Shown here: one piece after another, positions 1 through 9,200 of the stretch
Layout: each line of letters opens with the position of its first letter
Numbering within the stretch: the first letter of the stretch is position 1
Virus record (IMG/VR): IMGVR_UViG_3300032220_000338
Span: 1-20,861 of that record
Direction: 5' to 3' (one strand)
Length of the DNA stretch: 20,861 bases
From: a virus
Made by a program: the position numbers and the translations under genes
Notes under the pieces: generated by a model
Databases searched by the model: none
What the model was told of the DNA's origin: nothing
Seen by the model: the letters and a program-made list of their open reading frames with translations, nothing else

Positions 1-1250
1 CAGGAACTTCTGGTACATCAGGAACTTCTGGTTCATCTGGATTGGATGGTACATATTTTGGTAGTAGCGGTACATCAGGAATAAGTGGAACATCAGGAAC
101 TTCTGGAGAAAGTGGTACATCGGGAACTTCTGGCACATCTGGAACTTCTGGTAGTAGCGGTTTAGATGGAACTTACTTTGGTTCTTCTGGAACAAGCGGT
201 ACATCAGGAACTTCTGGACAGAGTGGTACATCGGGAACATCAGGTGAAAGTGGAACGGCAGGTACATCAGGTACATCTGGAAAAGATGGTACATTATTTG
301 GTAGTAGTGGAGTTTCTGGAACATCAGGAACTTCTGGACAGAGTGGTTCATCGGGTTCTTCTGGATTAGGGTCTTCTGGCACATCAGGAACTTCTGGAAA
401 GGATGGTACTTTATTTGGTAGTAGTGGTACTAGTGGAGTTAATGGCTCTACTGGTGTGGCTGGTACTTCTGGTACATCGGGTACAACACCTCCTGAATTT
501 AGTTCTGGTACAAGTGGTATAAGTGGAACGGCAGGTACATCAGGAACAACACCTCCAAACTTTAGTTCAGGTACTTCTGGAAGTTCTGGTATAAGTGGAA
601 CGGCTGGAACATCTGGTACAACTCCACCTAATTTCACATCAGGAACATCTGGTACAAGTGGTATAAGTGGAAGTGCTGGTACTTCAGGTACAACTCCTCC
701 AAACTTTACATCAGGTACTTCTGGTAATAGTGGTACATCTGGTACATCTGCACTTGGATTTACATCTGGTACATCGGGTACAACATTTACACCAACTGGT
801 ACAACTGATAATGGTGTATTAACATTCGATGCTGGGGCATCTATACCAAATGTTGAAAGTAATTTAACTTTCAATGGTAGTACATTGACTGTAACCGGTG
901 GTGTAAACGCAACAACATCAATAACAGCAACAACTTATAGAGAAACATATTCTGATTTAGGAACTGGTGGTAGTGTAACAATTGATTTAGCAACAGCAAA
1001 CAATTTTAGAAGACAATTTAACGCAACATCAACGGTTACATTCTCAAACCCTCCAGCAGCAAACGCATTTGGATTCACTTTAGTTACTGTAAACGCTGGA
1101 GCATTTGCAATAACATGGCCTGCATCTGTTGATTGGGCCGGTGCATCAGCACCTATATTGACTAGTTCTGGTGTGGATGTTTTAGTATTCTATACTTATG
1201 ATGCAGGGGTAACCTATTATGGATTTGTAAGCGCTAAAAATTTAAGTTAA
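1..1250 (+). CDS. Collagen-like tail fibre/adhesin, 5'-truncated by the window
   Basis: The reading frame is open from base 3, so the gene starts upstream of the window; the TTG at 42 is an internal leucine codon and not the start. About 415 residues are visible. The first ~255 are Gly-X-Ser repeats (GTS, GSS) broken by two higher-order modules, DGT(Y/L)FGSSG four times and TTPP(E/N)F four times. From about 780 follows a linker containing TGTTDNGV, then a C-terminal beta-rich domain (933-1247) rich in hydrophobic and aromatic residues, with FYTYDAGVTYYGFVSAK near the end. That C-terminal pattern is common at the ends of phage tail-fibre and receptor-binding proteins, as I recall the family. 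The inferred role is a trimeric fibre presenting a tip domain to the host surface. The next gene starts 4 bases after the stop, so the two are probably co-transcribed. The receptor is unknown. Confidence 0.85.
   Translation, partial: GTSGTSGTSGSSGLDGTYFGSSGTSGISGTSGTSGESGTSGTSGTSGTSGSSGLDGTYFGSSGTSGTSGTSGQSGTSGTSGESGTAGTSGTSGKDGTLFGSSGVSGTSGTSGQSGSSGSSGLGSSGTSGTSGKDGTLFGSSGTSGVNGSTGVAGTSGTSGTTPPEFSSGTSGISGTAGTSGTTPPNFSSGTSGSSGISGTAGTSGTTPPNFTSGTSGTSGISGSAGTSGTTPPNFTSGTSGNSGTSGTSALGFTSGTSGTTFTPTGTTDNGVLTFDAGASIPNVESNLTFNGSTLTVTGGVNATTSITATTYRETYSDLGTGGSVTIDLATANNFRRQFNATSTVTFSNPPAANAFGFTLVTVNAGAFAITWPASVDWAGASAPILTSSGVDVLVFYTYDAGVTYYGFVSAKNLS
42..428 (+). repeat. About 40-residue higher-order repeat inside the collagen-like region
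   Basis: The module (L/K)DGT(Y/L)FGSSG starts at 42, 162, 282 and 399, a spacing of 120, 120 and 117 bases (40, 40 and 39 residues). Each copy contains a one-residue register slip (Gly to Gly spacing of four) inside otherwise three-residue periodic sequence. The span given ends with the fourth module. Confidence 0.85.
483..728 (+). repeat. 21-24-residue TTPP(E/N)F repeats
   Basis: Four copies of TTPP(E/N)F(S/T)SGTSG start at 483, 546, 618 and 690, spaced 63, 72 and 72 bases. Each replaces Gly at two expected positions but spans nine residues from Gly to Gly, so the three-residue register is kept. These are the only prolines in the repeat part of this protein. Confidence 0.85.
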
Positions 1251-1254
1251 AGTT

Positions 1255-2154
1255 ATGGGAATATTTAGAAGATTAACAACATCATCAGAAAGCACAGCAG
1301 TGTTTCCGTTTATAGTTAGGATAACAACAACGGCAGCTAATACTGTTTTTACTTTACCATTAACTGATTTTGGAGGATTGACACCAACTATTACAGTTTC
1401 TTGGGGAGATGGTACATCAAGTACAATTACATCATCAACATCATTGAGTAGAAACCACACATATGTATCAGCTGGTACATACGATATTAGTATAAGTGGA
1501 TTTATGCCTGGCTTTAAAGTTAATAATAATGCATCAATACGTTCATTAATTGTTGCTATTGTTCAATGGGGAATAGTGGGTATAAGAACTATTGATTTTT
1601 ATGGATGTAATAATTTAACAACAATACCCGGAAGTGCAGCTTTGGATTTGGTAGGAGGATATACTGGATTGAGTGAAGTACAAAACTTTTCAGGATTTAT
1701 GAGAAGCACTGGATTAATAACAATCCCATCTGATATATTTGATTACTCACCAAATGCAAATATTTTTTCAAATACGTTTGCATTTACACCAATAATATCA
1801 ATACCAACTGGTTTGTTTGATGAAGTACCAAATGCTACTGATTTTACATCTTGTTTTAGTAATTGTACATCGTTATCAACTGTACCATCAACTTTATTTG
1901 ATTTGAATGTAGATGCTATTAACTTTTCATCTACATTTAGAAATTGTTTATCGGTATCAGCTCCTTTACAATTTACAAACAATACACAAGTTACTGTATT
2001 TTCTAATTTATACAATATGGCATCTGCAACAAATGCTATGACTGGAACTGCTCCTGAACTTTGGAATAGAGTACCTGTGCCTGTTGGTACGGATGCTTTT
2101 AGAAATTGTTTTAACTTAGGAAACTACGCATCAATACCTACAATTTGGAAATAA
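1255..2154 (+). CDS. PKD-like plus BspA-type leucine-rich-repeat virion protein
   Basis: The 299-residue protein starts at the ATG 4 bases after the previous stop. Residues about 20-82 look like a PKD/Ig-like domain: VSWGDGTSS followed by a HTYVSAGTYDISI strand is the classical PKD signature. Residues about 105-290 are leucine-rich repeats of the BspA/DUF285 type. Three near-regular 27-residue units lie at about 154-233 with the pattern IPxxLFDxxxxAxxFxxxFxxCxS, and weaker units flank them. In the families, PKD domains act as spacers or glycan/protein-binding beta-sandwiches, and BspA-type repeats bind surface ligands. I infer a tail-associated adhesin or fibre-tip accessory. There is no signal peptide or membrane segment, consistent with a virion protein and not a secreted host protein. 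The conserved Cys in each repeat could be buried in the solenoid. Confidence 0.75.
   Translation: MGIFRRLTTSSESTAVFPFIVRITTTAANTVFTLPLTDFGGLTPTITVSWGDGTSSTITSSTSLSRNHTYVSAGTYDISISGFMPGFKVNNNASIRSLIVAIVQWGIVGIRTIDFYGCNNLTTIPGSAALDLVGGYTGLSEVQNFSGFMRSTGLITIPSDIFDYSPNANIFSNTFAFTPIISIPTGLFDEVPNATDFTSCFSNCTSLSTVPSTLFDLNVDAINFSSTFRNCLSVSAPLQFTNNTQVTVFSNLYNMASATNAMTGTAPELWNRVPVPVGTDAFRNCFNLGNYASIPTIWK
1714..1953 (+). repeat. Three 27-residue leucine-rich repeat units
   Basis: Three consecutive units of about 81 bases encode (L/I)xx(I/V)Px(D/G/T)(I/L)FD followed by AxxFxxxF. The spacing is regular, but the nucleotide sequences have diverged, so these are old duplications. Confidence 0.7.
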
Positions 2155-2155
2155 T

Positions 2156-2599
2156 ATGTATTTAAGAATTATAAATAATGATATAACATACCCATACTCA
2201 ATTAAAGATTTAAGAGAGGCTTATAACAATATAAGTTTCCCAACTGAGTTATCAGAACAAATGATAATAGAATGGGATATGTATGAAGTTAGAAGCACAC
2301 CTAAACCTGTTGATTATACAAAAAATATAATTGAAGGTACACCAATTTTAGTAGAAGGTATATATTATCAAAATTGGATTCAAACAAATGCATCCGAATC
2401 TGAAATAAATTTAAGATTATCTGCTAAGTGGGAAGAAGTTAAATTAATTCGTAATGAAATGTTATTAGAGTCTGATTGGACTCAATTATTAGATATATCA
2501 ACGGAAACTAAAGAATTGTGGCAACCATATAGACAATCTTTAAGAGATATTACATCTCAGAGCAACCCATTTAATATAGTTTGGCCGGATAAACCCTAA
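2156..2599 (+). CDS. Tail assembly chaperone-like protein (Phage_tail_APC type)
   Basis: The protein has 147 residues and its ATG lies one base after the previous stop. The C-terminal half carries the pattern W-x3-KLIRNEMLLESDWTQL, then WQPYRQSLRDIT and a final PFNIVWPDKP. This matches the RN-LL-SDWTQ ... YRQ-LRD ... P-WP layout of the Phage_tail_APC (PF16778) family and related tail-fibre assembly proteins found next to fibre genes in many phages. The N-terminal half (MYLRIINNDITYPYSIKDLR) is less conserved. Its position directly behind two adhesin genes suggests it helps fold or attach one of them, which is inference. It ends the upstream transcription unit, since a new promoter-like element starts 16 bases after the stop. 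Confidence 0.75.
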   Translation: MYLRIINNDITYPYSIKDLREAYNNISFPTELSEQMIIEWDMYEVRSTPKPVDYTKNIIEGTPILVEGIYYQNWIQTNASESEINLRLSAKWEEVKLIRNEMLLESDWTQLLDISTETKELWQPYRQSLRDITSQSNPFNIVWPDKP

Positions 2600-2614
2600 A
2601 ATAAAAATTGGGTT

Positions 2615-2623
2615 ATATTTATA
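2615..2623 (+). promoter_or_regulatory. Promoter-like element ATATTTATA (copy A)
   Basis: The 9-mer ends 25 nt before the ATG at 2649. It is one of six ATATTTAT elements found upstream of transcription-unit starts in this window. Function as a late promoter is inferred from position and recurrence only. Confidence 0.5.
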
Positions 2624-2648
2624 CCTATAACAAAACTAAATATAGGTA
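2622..2648 (+). promoter_or_regulatory. Leader hairpin abutting the start codon
   Basis: TACCTATA (2622-2629) pairs perfectly with TATAGGTA (2641-2648) across an 11-nt loop, and the ATG starts at the very next base. The hairpin could influence translation start or merely reflect AT-rich sequence. The right arm plus two bases (TATAGGTAAT) recurs at 12250-12259. Confidence 0.4.
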
Positions 2649-2930
2649 ATGGTAATACACACCCCCATATTTTCCGGTTCGATAACTCAAGATAGGAATT
2701 TTGGATACGCAGACTTAAGCGGTTCATTCACAGGTTCATTAACTGGTTCTTTCAAAGGTACTATTGAAGTACAACAAGCTACGTTTAATGTACTTAATGT
2801 AACCGAAAAATTATTGGTTAGTGGCTCCATGCAAATGACCGGTTCTATTAATTTAAGACAAGGTGGATATTTAGTAGAGGGTGTAAACGTATTAGATACT
2901 GCTTTAGCGTATGCTATCGCTTTAGGATAA
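2649..2930 (+). CDS. Small virion-associated protein with GSFTGSLTGSF motif
   Basis: The protein has 93 residues and begins at an ATG 25 nt after a promoter-like element. Residues about 20-37 carry alternating Ser/Gly/Phe/Leu repeats (LSGSFTGSLTGSFKGT). After that comes a short segment with SGSMQMTGSINLRQGGYLVEG and a hydrophobic end, TALAYAIALG. Alternating GS-hydrophobic stretches like this are frequent in phage fibre and tail proteins and also occur in the head of the giant fibre encoded downstream. I recognise no named family. It is first in the transcription unit with 2943-3275 and the giant fibre, so a role in mounting or assembling that fibre is plausible but unproven. Confidence 0.65.
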   Translation: MVIHTPIFSGSITQDRNFGYADLSGSFTGSLTGSFKGTIEVQQATFNVLNVTEKLLVSGSMQMTGSINLRQGGYLVEGVNVLDTALAYAIALG

Positions 2931-2942
2931 AATAAAAAACAA

Positions 2943-3275
2943 ATGGCAAACGTATTCAAAAATAGTGTAACGGGTTCAATTGGTTTAACAAATACAAATG
3001 TTTACCAAGTACCTGCGGCAACTACTACAACAATAATTGGTGTAAATGTAGCAAATGTATCAAATCAAAATATTTCAGTTAGTGTTAGATTAACTGATAA
3101 TTCAGCTAGTAAAACTGTATTTTTGGTAAAAGATATATTAATAACTCCGGGCGCAGCAACTGTATTAGTAGGTGGTGAACAAAAAATTGTTTTAGAAGCT
3201 ACCGATTATTTATCGGTGGTATCTTCGGCAGCAACATCAGCAGATGTAATTGTTTCAGCACTAGAATTGTCATAA
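2943..3275 (+). CDS. Small beta-rich virion structural protein (marine myophage type)
   Basis: The protein has 110 residues, is almost free of Cys and Trp, and is rich in Val, Thr, Ala and Asn. It starts MANVFKNSVTGSIG and contains VYQVPAATTTTIIGVNVAN, a VRLTDNSAS-KTVFLVKD strand pair, GGEQKIVLEATDYLSV and a closing IVSALELS. The layout matches, from memory, a small family of virion proteins encoded near fibre genes in T4-like aquatic phages. The fold looks like a single Ig-like beta-sandwich. It lies 12 bases after the preceding gene and 20 before the giant fibre, with no promoter-like element between. The exact position in the virion is unknown. Confidence 0.7.
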   Translation: MANVFKNSVTGSIGLTNTNVYQVPAATTTTIIGVNVANVSNQNISVSVRLTDNSASKTVFLVKDILITPGAATVLVGGEQKIVLEATDYLSVVSSAATSADVIVSALELS

Positions 3276-3295
3276 TATAAAAGAAAAATAAATAG

Positions 3296-6200
3296 ATGAG
3301 TAGTTTCATAGGGAAGAATCCAAATGGTTTAAATCAGGTAAGTTCTAGTGTTATATCACTTTTTGTGAGTGGGAGCCCTGTAATAAATGCTTCACCATCT
3401 TCGGTGAATATTGTTAATGGTATTCCATTATCAGCATCTATAATAGAAACAAATTTTATAGAAACACCTTCGGGTTCATCACTTACGATAAATGCGGATG
3501 TAAAAATTAGTGGTTCTATTACGGCATCATTATTTAGAGGAGATGGTAGTGGATTATTTAATATACAAGCTGATTCAATTGGAGATATAAATAGATTAAA
3601 ATCAGGATCTGCACTTGCACAAATTTCACCTAATAACGGATTGGTAATAAATGTACCAACAAATATAAGTGGTGGACTAACTTTAACTGGTAATGCAAAT
3701 GTAGTAGGTGATATCAATATTAGTGGTAGACTTACATCAACCGAAATAAGTACAACATTAATTTCTTCTTCGGTGATTTATTCATCTGGTTCAAATAAAT
3801 TTGGAGATGCAACTTCTGATAAACATGATGTTACTGGTAGTTTAAATATTAGTGGTTCTATAATAGTAGGATTGCCAAACACAATACCAACCGATGATAC
3901 AACAAATGAGGTGTTGGTATTGAATATGACTACTGGTAAAATTAGTAGAAGATTTGCAGCTGCAACTTCAGGAACTTCTGGTACAAGTGGTACATCGGGC
4001 TCTTCTGGTTCAACGGGTTCGGCAGGTACATCGGGCTCTTCTGGTTCAAGTGGAAGTAGCGGTACATCAGGAACTTCTGGTAGTAGCGGTTCTTCTGGTA
4101 GTAGTGGAAGTAGTGGCACATCAGGAACTTCTGGTAGTAGTGGTACATCTGGGTCATCAGGAACTTCTGGTTCTTCAGGTAGTAGTGGTACATCGGCAAC
4201 ATCTGGAAGTAGTGGTACATCAGCAACAAGCGGTAGTAGTGGTACATCAGGTTCTTCTGGAAGTAGTGGTACATCGGCAACATCTGGAAGTAGTGGTTCG
4301 TCTGGTTCATCAGGAACTTCTGGTTCAAGTGGTAAAGATGGCACAAGTGGTAAAGATGGTTCAAGTGGTTCATCGGGAGTTAGCGGTAAAGATGGTTCAA
4401 GTGGTTCATCAGGAACTTCTGGAACATCTGGTAAAGATGGTACAAATGGTTCAGCTGGTACATCTGGATTAAGTGGAGGCGCCGGAACTCCTGGTACAAG
4501 TGGTTCATCTGGGTCTTCTGGTTCTAGTGGTAAAGATGGTAACGATGGAAGTAGTGGAAGTAGTGGAAGTAGTGGAAGTAGTGGTTTAACTGGAGCCGGT
4601 GGTGGTTCTGGTACTGCTGGTACTGGAGGTACATCTGGCACATCTGGAAGTAGTGGTTCATCTGGGTCTTCTGGTTCTAGTGGTAGTAGTGGATTTGGTA
4701 GTAGTGGTTCATCGGGTACATCTGGAACATCGGGAAAAGATGGTTCAACTGGAAAAGATGGTACATCTGGTTCATCGGGAACTTCTGGTAGTAGTGGAAG
4801 TAGTGGTAAAGATGGATTCGAAGGTTCATCGGGAACTTCTGGTTCTTCTGGCACAAGTGGTTCATCGGGAACTTCTGGTAAGGATGGTACTAATGGAACT
4901 TCTGGTAAAGATGGTTCAAGTGGTTCATCGGGTTCTTCTGGTGTAGCAGGTTCATCGGGTTCTTCTGGAACAAGCGGTTCTTCTGGCACAAGCGGTTCAT
5001 CAGGAACTTCTGGTAAAGATGGTTCAAGCGGTAGTAGTGGAACTAGTGGAAGTAGTGGAACTAGTGGAAGTAGCGGACAAGAAGGTACATCAGGTTCTTC
5101 TGGTAGTAGCGGTACATCAGGTTCTTCTGGTACACGTGGCACGTCTGGTTCATCAGGAACTTCTGGTTCATCAGGAACTTCTGGAGTAAGTGGAAGTAGT
5201 GGTACATCGGGTTCTTCTGGTAGTAGTGGTACATCGGGTTCATCAGGAACTTCTGGTAGTAGTGGCACATCGGGTTCATCAGGAACATCTGGTTCAAGTG
5301 GTACTTCAGGAACATCTGGAAGTAGTGGTACGTCTGGTTCTTCTGGTAGTAGTGGTTCTTCTGGATTACTATCCCTAACTGGTACAACTGATAATGGTGT
5401 AATCACACTAAACGGAACTGCACCAAATGCAACCGTTGAAGCAAATTTAAGATTCGATGGTAGTACATTGACAGTAACTGGAGATGCTACAATTAGTGGT
5501 AACCTTACTGTAAGTGGTACAACAACATATATTAATACAACAACTTTAAACGTAGGTGATAATATTATTACACTTAACGCAGATATTGGGGCATCAACTG
5601 CACCAACTGAAAATGCTGGTATAGAAGTTAAGAGAGGTAACGTAGCAACTAAAGCATTCTATTGGGAAGAAGCAAACGATAGATGGTATGCTGAAGATGG
5701 ATTGTATGTAGCTGGTAACGTAGTTCTTAGTGGTACAATAGATACTGGATTAGGTGCAACTGAAGTTTATTTAATGAATCAAAATGTTCGTACAACTGAT
5801 GCAGTAACATTTTCTACGGTAGATACTGGACAAGGTGCTAACGAATTGTACGCAATGAATCAAAATGTTCGTACAACCGATGCAGTTACGTTCTCTACTG
5901 TTGATACTGGGCAAGGAGCTAACGAATTGTACGCAATGGACCAGCCGGTTCGTTCTACTGATGGTGTAACATTTGCAACAGTTAATACTGGGCAAGGAGC
6001 TAACGAATTGTACGCAATGGACCAAAACGTAAGAACTACGGATTCGGTAACTTTTGCAAATATAAATGTAGGTGGGTTTAGTGTTGTAACTGGTGGTACA
6101 ATTGATAATTATACAGCAAATATAGATAATGGTTCTTATTATAATATAACTGACCAAATGACAGATGTTGAAGTTAGAGCTCAATTGGGTACTACTTCAA

Positions 6201-9200
6201 CTGTAATTACAAAAGTTAATGATAATACCGCACCAGCTGAAGGATGTTTTAAAGTAACTGGATATTTTGGATTCGATGATAGTAGAAGAATTAAAGTAGA
6301 TAAAAATAGTGAATATATTTTTGAATGTTGGATTAAAGTAATTGATGGTGGTGATACTGACCAAAGATTGTATTTGGGATGGACTATGTACAATTCAGCA
6401 AATGCAACATTCGGAAACACACAAAGATATTGGGGAGCAAGTGGTGAACAATTTGATACAGATAGTAGAAACGATGGACAGTGGTACAAAGTAAGTGGTA
6501 AGATTAGTGGTATTGGTGGTAGTGTAAATCAATTTATAGCAGGTACTGAATATGCTAGTCCTGTTTTATTAATAAACTACTCAACTAACGTTGGGGTTGT
6601 TCATATTTGTGGATTGAAATTATACAAATCAGAACAAACTTTTTCAAAAATACATTTACATTCTGGTACTAGATATGTACATGGTACTACTGACCAAAGA
6701 TACGCAATATTACAACCGGGCAGTTCTGATTCATTAAGAATAGCAACTTCAACTGGATATGGTGATTTTGGTTCAATGAATAGTTCTTTCTTCCATATGG
6801 AAACTGATAGAGCTACATTCTATATGAACAAACGTTTGGATGTTAATGGTAGTGTTTATGTTTATGGTACTACAACTAGAATGGAATCCGGTGGAATGTA
6901 TGCACCAATATTCTATGATACGGATGATACTACATATTATACAAATCCTGCAAATGGTGGATTCGTATTACAAGGTGGTACATCAAATAGAGTTAAGTTT
7001 TACACAAACGATACTGGATTTAGAGTAAACAACGCAGAAGGTAATGGTGTTAGTGATGTAAGATTGGGAGCAGCTTGGGGAAGACCTGGTGTTTATTCAT
7101 CTACATATCTATCATTAGGTTCGGATGGAACTTATGTTGAATTTGTAACTGGAAACGTACAAAGAGGATATTTCAATAACTCTGGGGATGGATACGCACA
7201 AACATCATTCAGAGCACCTATATTTTATGATTCAACAACTACTGGTTATTATTTAGATTTACCATCTACATCTGTTTTAAACGTAATTACATCAAATACA
7301 ATAAATGTAAATAACGGATATTCATTTGTATCACAAGCATACAATAACAATGGTGGATTTGCTATGAATAATGCATCTACCTATTGGGGATTGATGTGGA
7401 ACTACGCAGCAAATGATTGGAGATTGGGTTATGGTTCTACGATTGCACAACAAGGTTGGAATATCAGATGGGATGCTAGTGGTAATGCTTGGGCAAATAC
7501 GTCATTTAGGTCTCCAATATTCTATGATGTAGATGATACTGGTTATTTCTTAGATGCGGCTAATACAGGCACATCTCTAAGAATTCAAGGTGGTATTAAA
7601 CAAAGAAATATTGTTGGTAGACCATATGCAGTTTGGGGTTCTACTGGAACAACTGGAGCAGTAGTTATTAAATTCCCTGGTAATACTGGTAACTATGGTA
7701 TGATTCATGCGGTAATTGACATTTATGAATATAATGGAAATGCTGCGGCAACTGTAATCGTTGGAGGACATAACTGGAGTGGAGCTTGGTATAACTATAA
7801 TGCAAACGTAGTTGGTTATACTGATAAGCAAGTTAGAGTTGGTGTTAAAGATGGTAGATATTGTATTGTAATTGGTACTGGTGGTTCTTCTTGGTCTTAT
7901 GGACAAGTTGTTCTTCGTAAAATACAAAATGGTACATATTACGATGGTGTGATGGATGTTGCTGAAGGATATTCAGTAAATATTGAATCAGATACATATA
8001 GCTGGATTTCTGGTGACCTACAAGTATTAAGAAGTAGAGACATTTATGGTGTAAACTATGTTCAAGCGCCAATATTCTACGATACAAACTCTACATACTT
8101 CGGAGATTTCAGTTCGGAGATAAGAATGCCTTACCAAAATGGTGGTACAATGAGATTAAGAACCAATACACATTGGGATTCTCAATCTGGTATTGACCTT
8201 ATTGGAGGACAGGGTGAATTCCGTATGAGTTCGGATACCGGTAACTTAAACCTTAGAGTTGATGGTTGGATTATAGGATATGATTATCTTCAATCTTTAG
8301 GAGCTGTTTATGGTACAATATATTATGACCAAAATAACTCTGGATATTATACTGACCCAGCTTCATATTCTAATATGAACGAAGGTAACTTTGCAGGTAG
8401 AATGTGGTATAGCAACTATTTGGTAAGTAGAAATAGTGGTGGTATGATGGGTGATTACAATGTTAATGGTACATCATCTAAAGTAATTTGGACAATTGGT
8501 GAAAGCTGGCCTATCGGTAATATGTACGGATTGGGTTATGAGTATGGAAGTGGATACGGGCATCATTTGGCATTAAAGGATAATGGTACAACTTACTCTC
8601 GTTTAGGATTTGCTGGTGGGGCGTTTATCGGAGGTGGTGTAACTATTGGTTCTGCTATGTACGCACCAATCTATTATGATTCAAATGATAATGGGTATTA
8701 TGGTGATTTTGCATCAACATCTCGTACAAACTATATTGTTGGTAATAGAATTAAATTAGTAAACAACGTAAACAATGAACCTCGTTGGGATTTCTCAGCA
8801 TATGTAGTTGAAGCACAACACTGGTATGGAAATAACGCATCTATGACAATGTACATGGGTGAGGGTAGTAATACAATTCAAGTACCTGGTAGTGGTGGTA
8901 TAAGACCTGTAATCATTTACGATTATAATAATGCTGGTTACTATCTTAATATGGATGGTACATCTAACTTATACGCAGTTACTGATTATACTCGTAGAGG
9001 GGCATTTAACTTAGGTAGAGAGAAAGGAAATCGTAGAGATATTACTGGTGATACAAACCATTGGACTGGTACAAACGGATGGGGTACATCTTATGGTAAC
9101 TGGGATACTGCTTGGGAAGGTGGTTTTGCTGGATGGGATATTTGGGGAGGTGGAACTGGTCACCCACAAGGTGGTGGATATGTTCACGCTCAAGGTATCG

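Noticed and set aside
42-44. TTG at 42 as the start of the first gene
   Set aside because: The frame is open to the window edge and the codon lies in the middle of a repeat unit; the gene simply begins upstream.
1-780. CRISPR-like appearance of short regular repeats
   Set aside because: The repeats are in-frame coding triplets with no constant repeat/unique spacer layout.
2592-2614. AACCC/GGGTT hairpin after the tail chaperone-like gene as a terminator
   Set aside because: It has only five pairs with a 13-base loop and no clear T run.
2615-2623. ATATTTATA read as a T4-type TATAAATA late promoter
   Set aside because: The TATAAATA box would be on the - strand, pointing away from the genes, and no - strand genes exist here; I keep it only as an unassigned promoter-like element.
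166-5378. Short + strand frames rich in Val/His/Leu overlapping the collagen-like tracts
   Set aside because: They are shifted readings of the same repeats, with no independent leader and no protein-like variation.
3778-5406. A 542-codon open frame on the - strand rich in Val-Pro-Asp/Glu
   Set aside because: It is the exact antisense of the Gly-X-Ser repeat; the repeat contains no antisense stops, so the frame is open by composition only. The same holds for 173-874 on the - strand.
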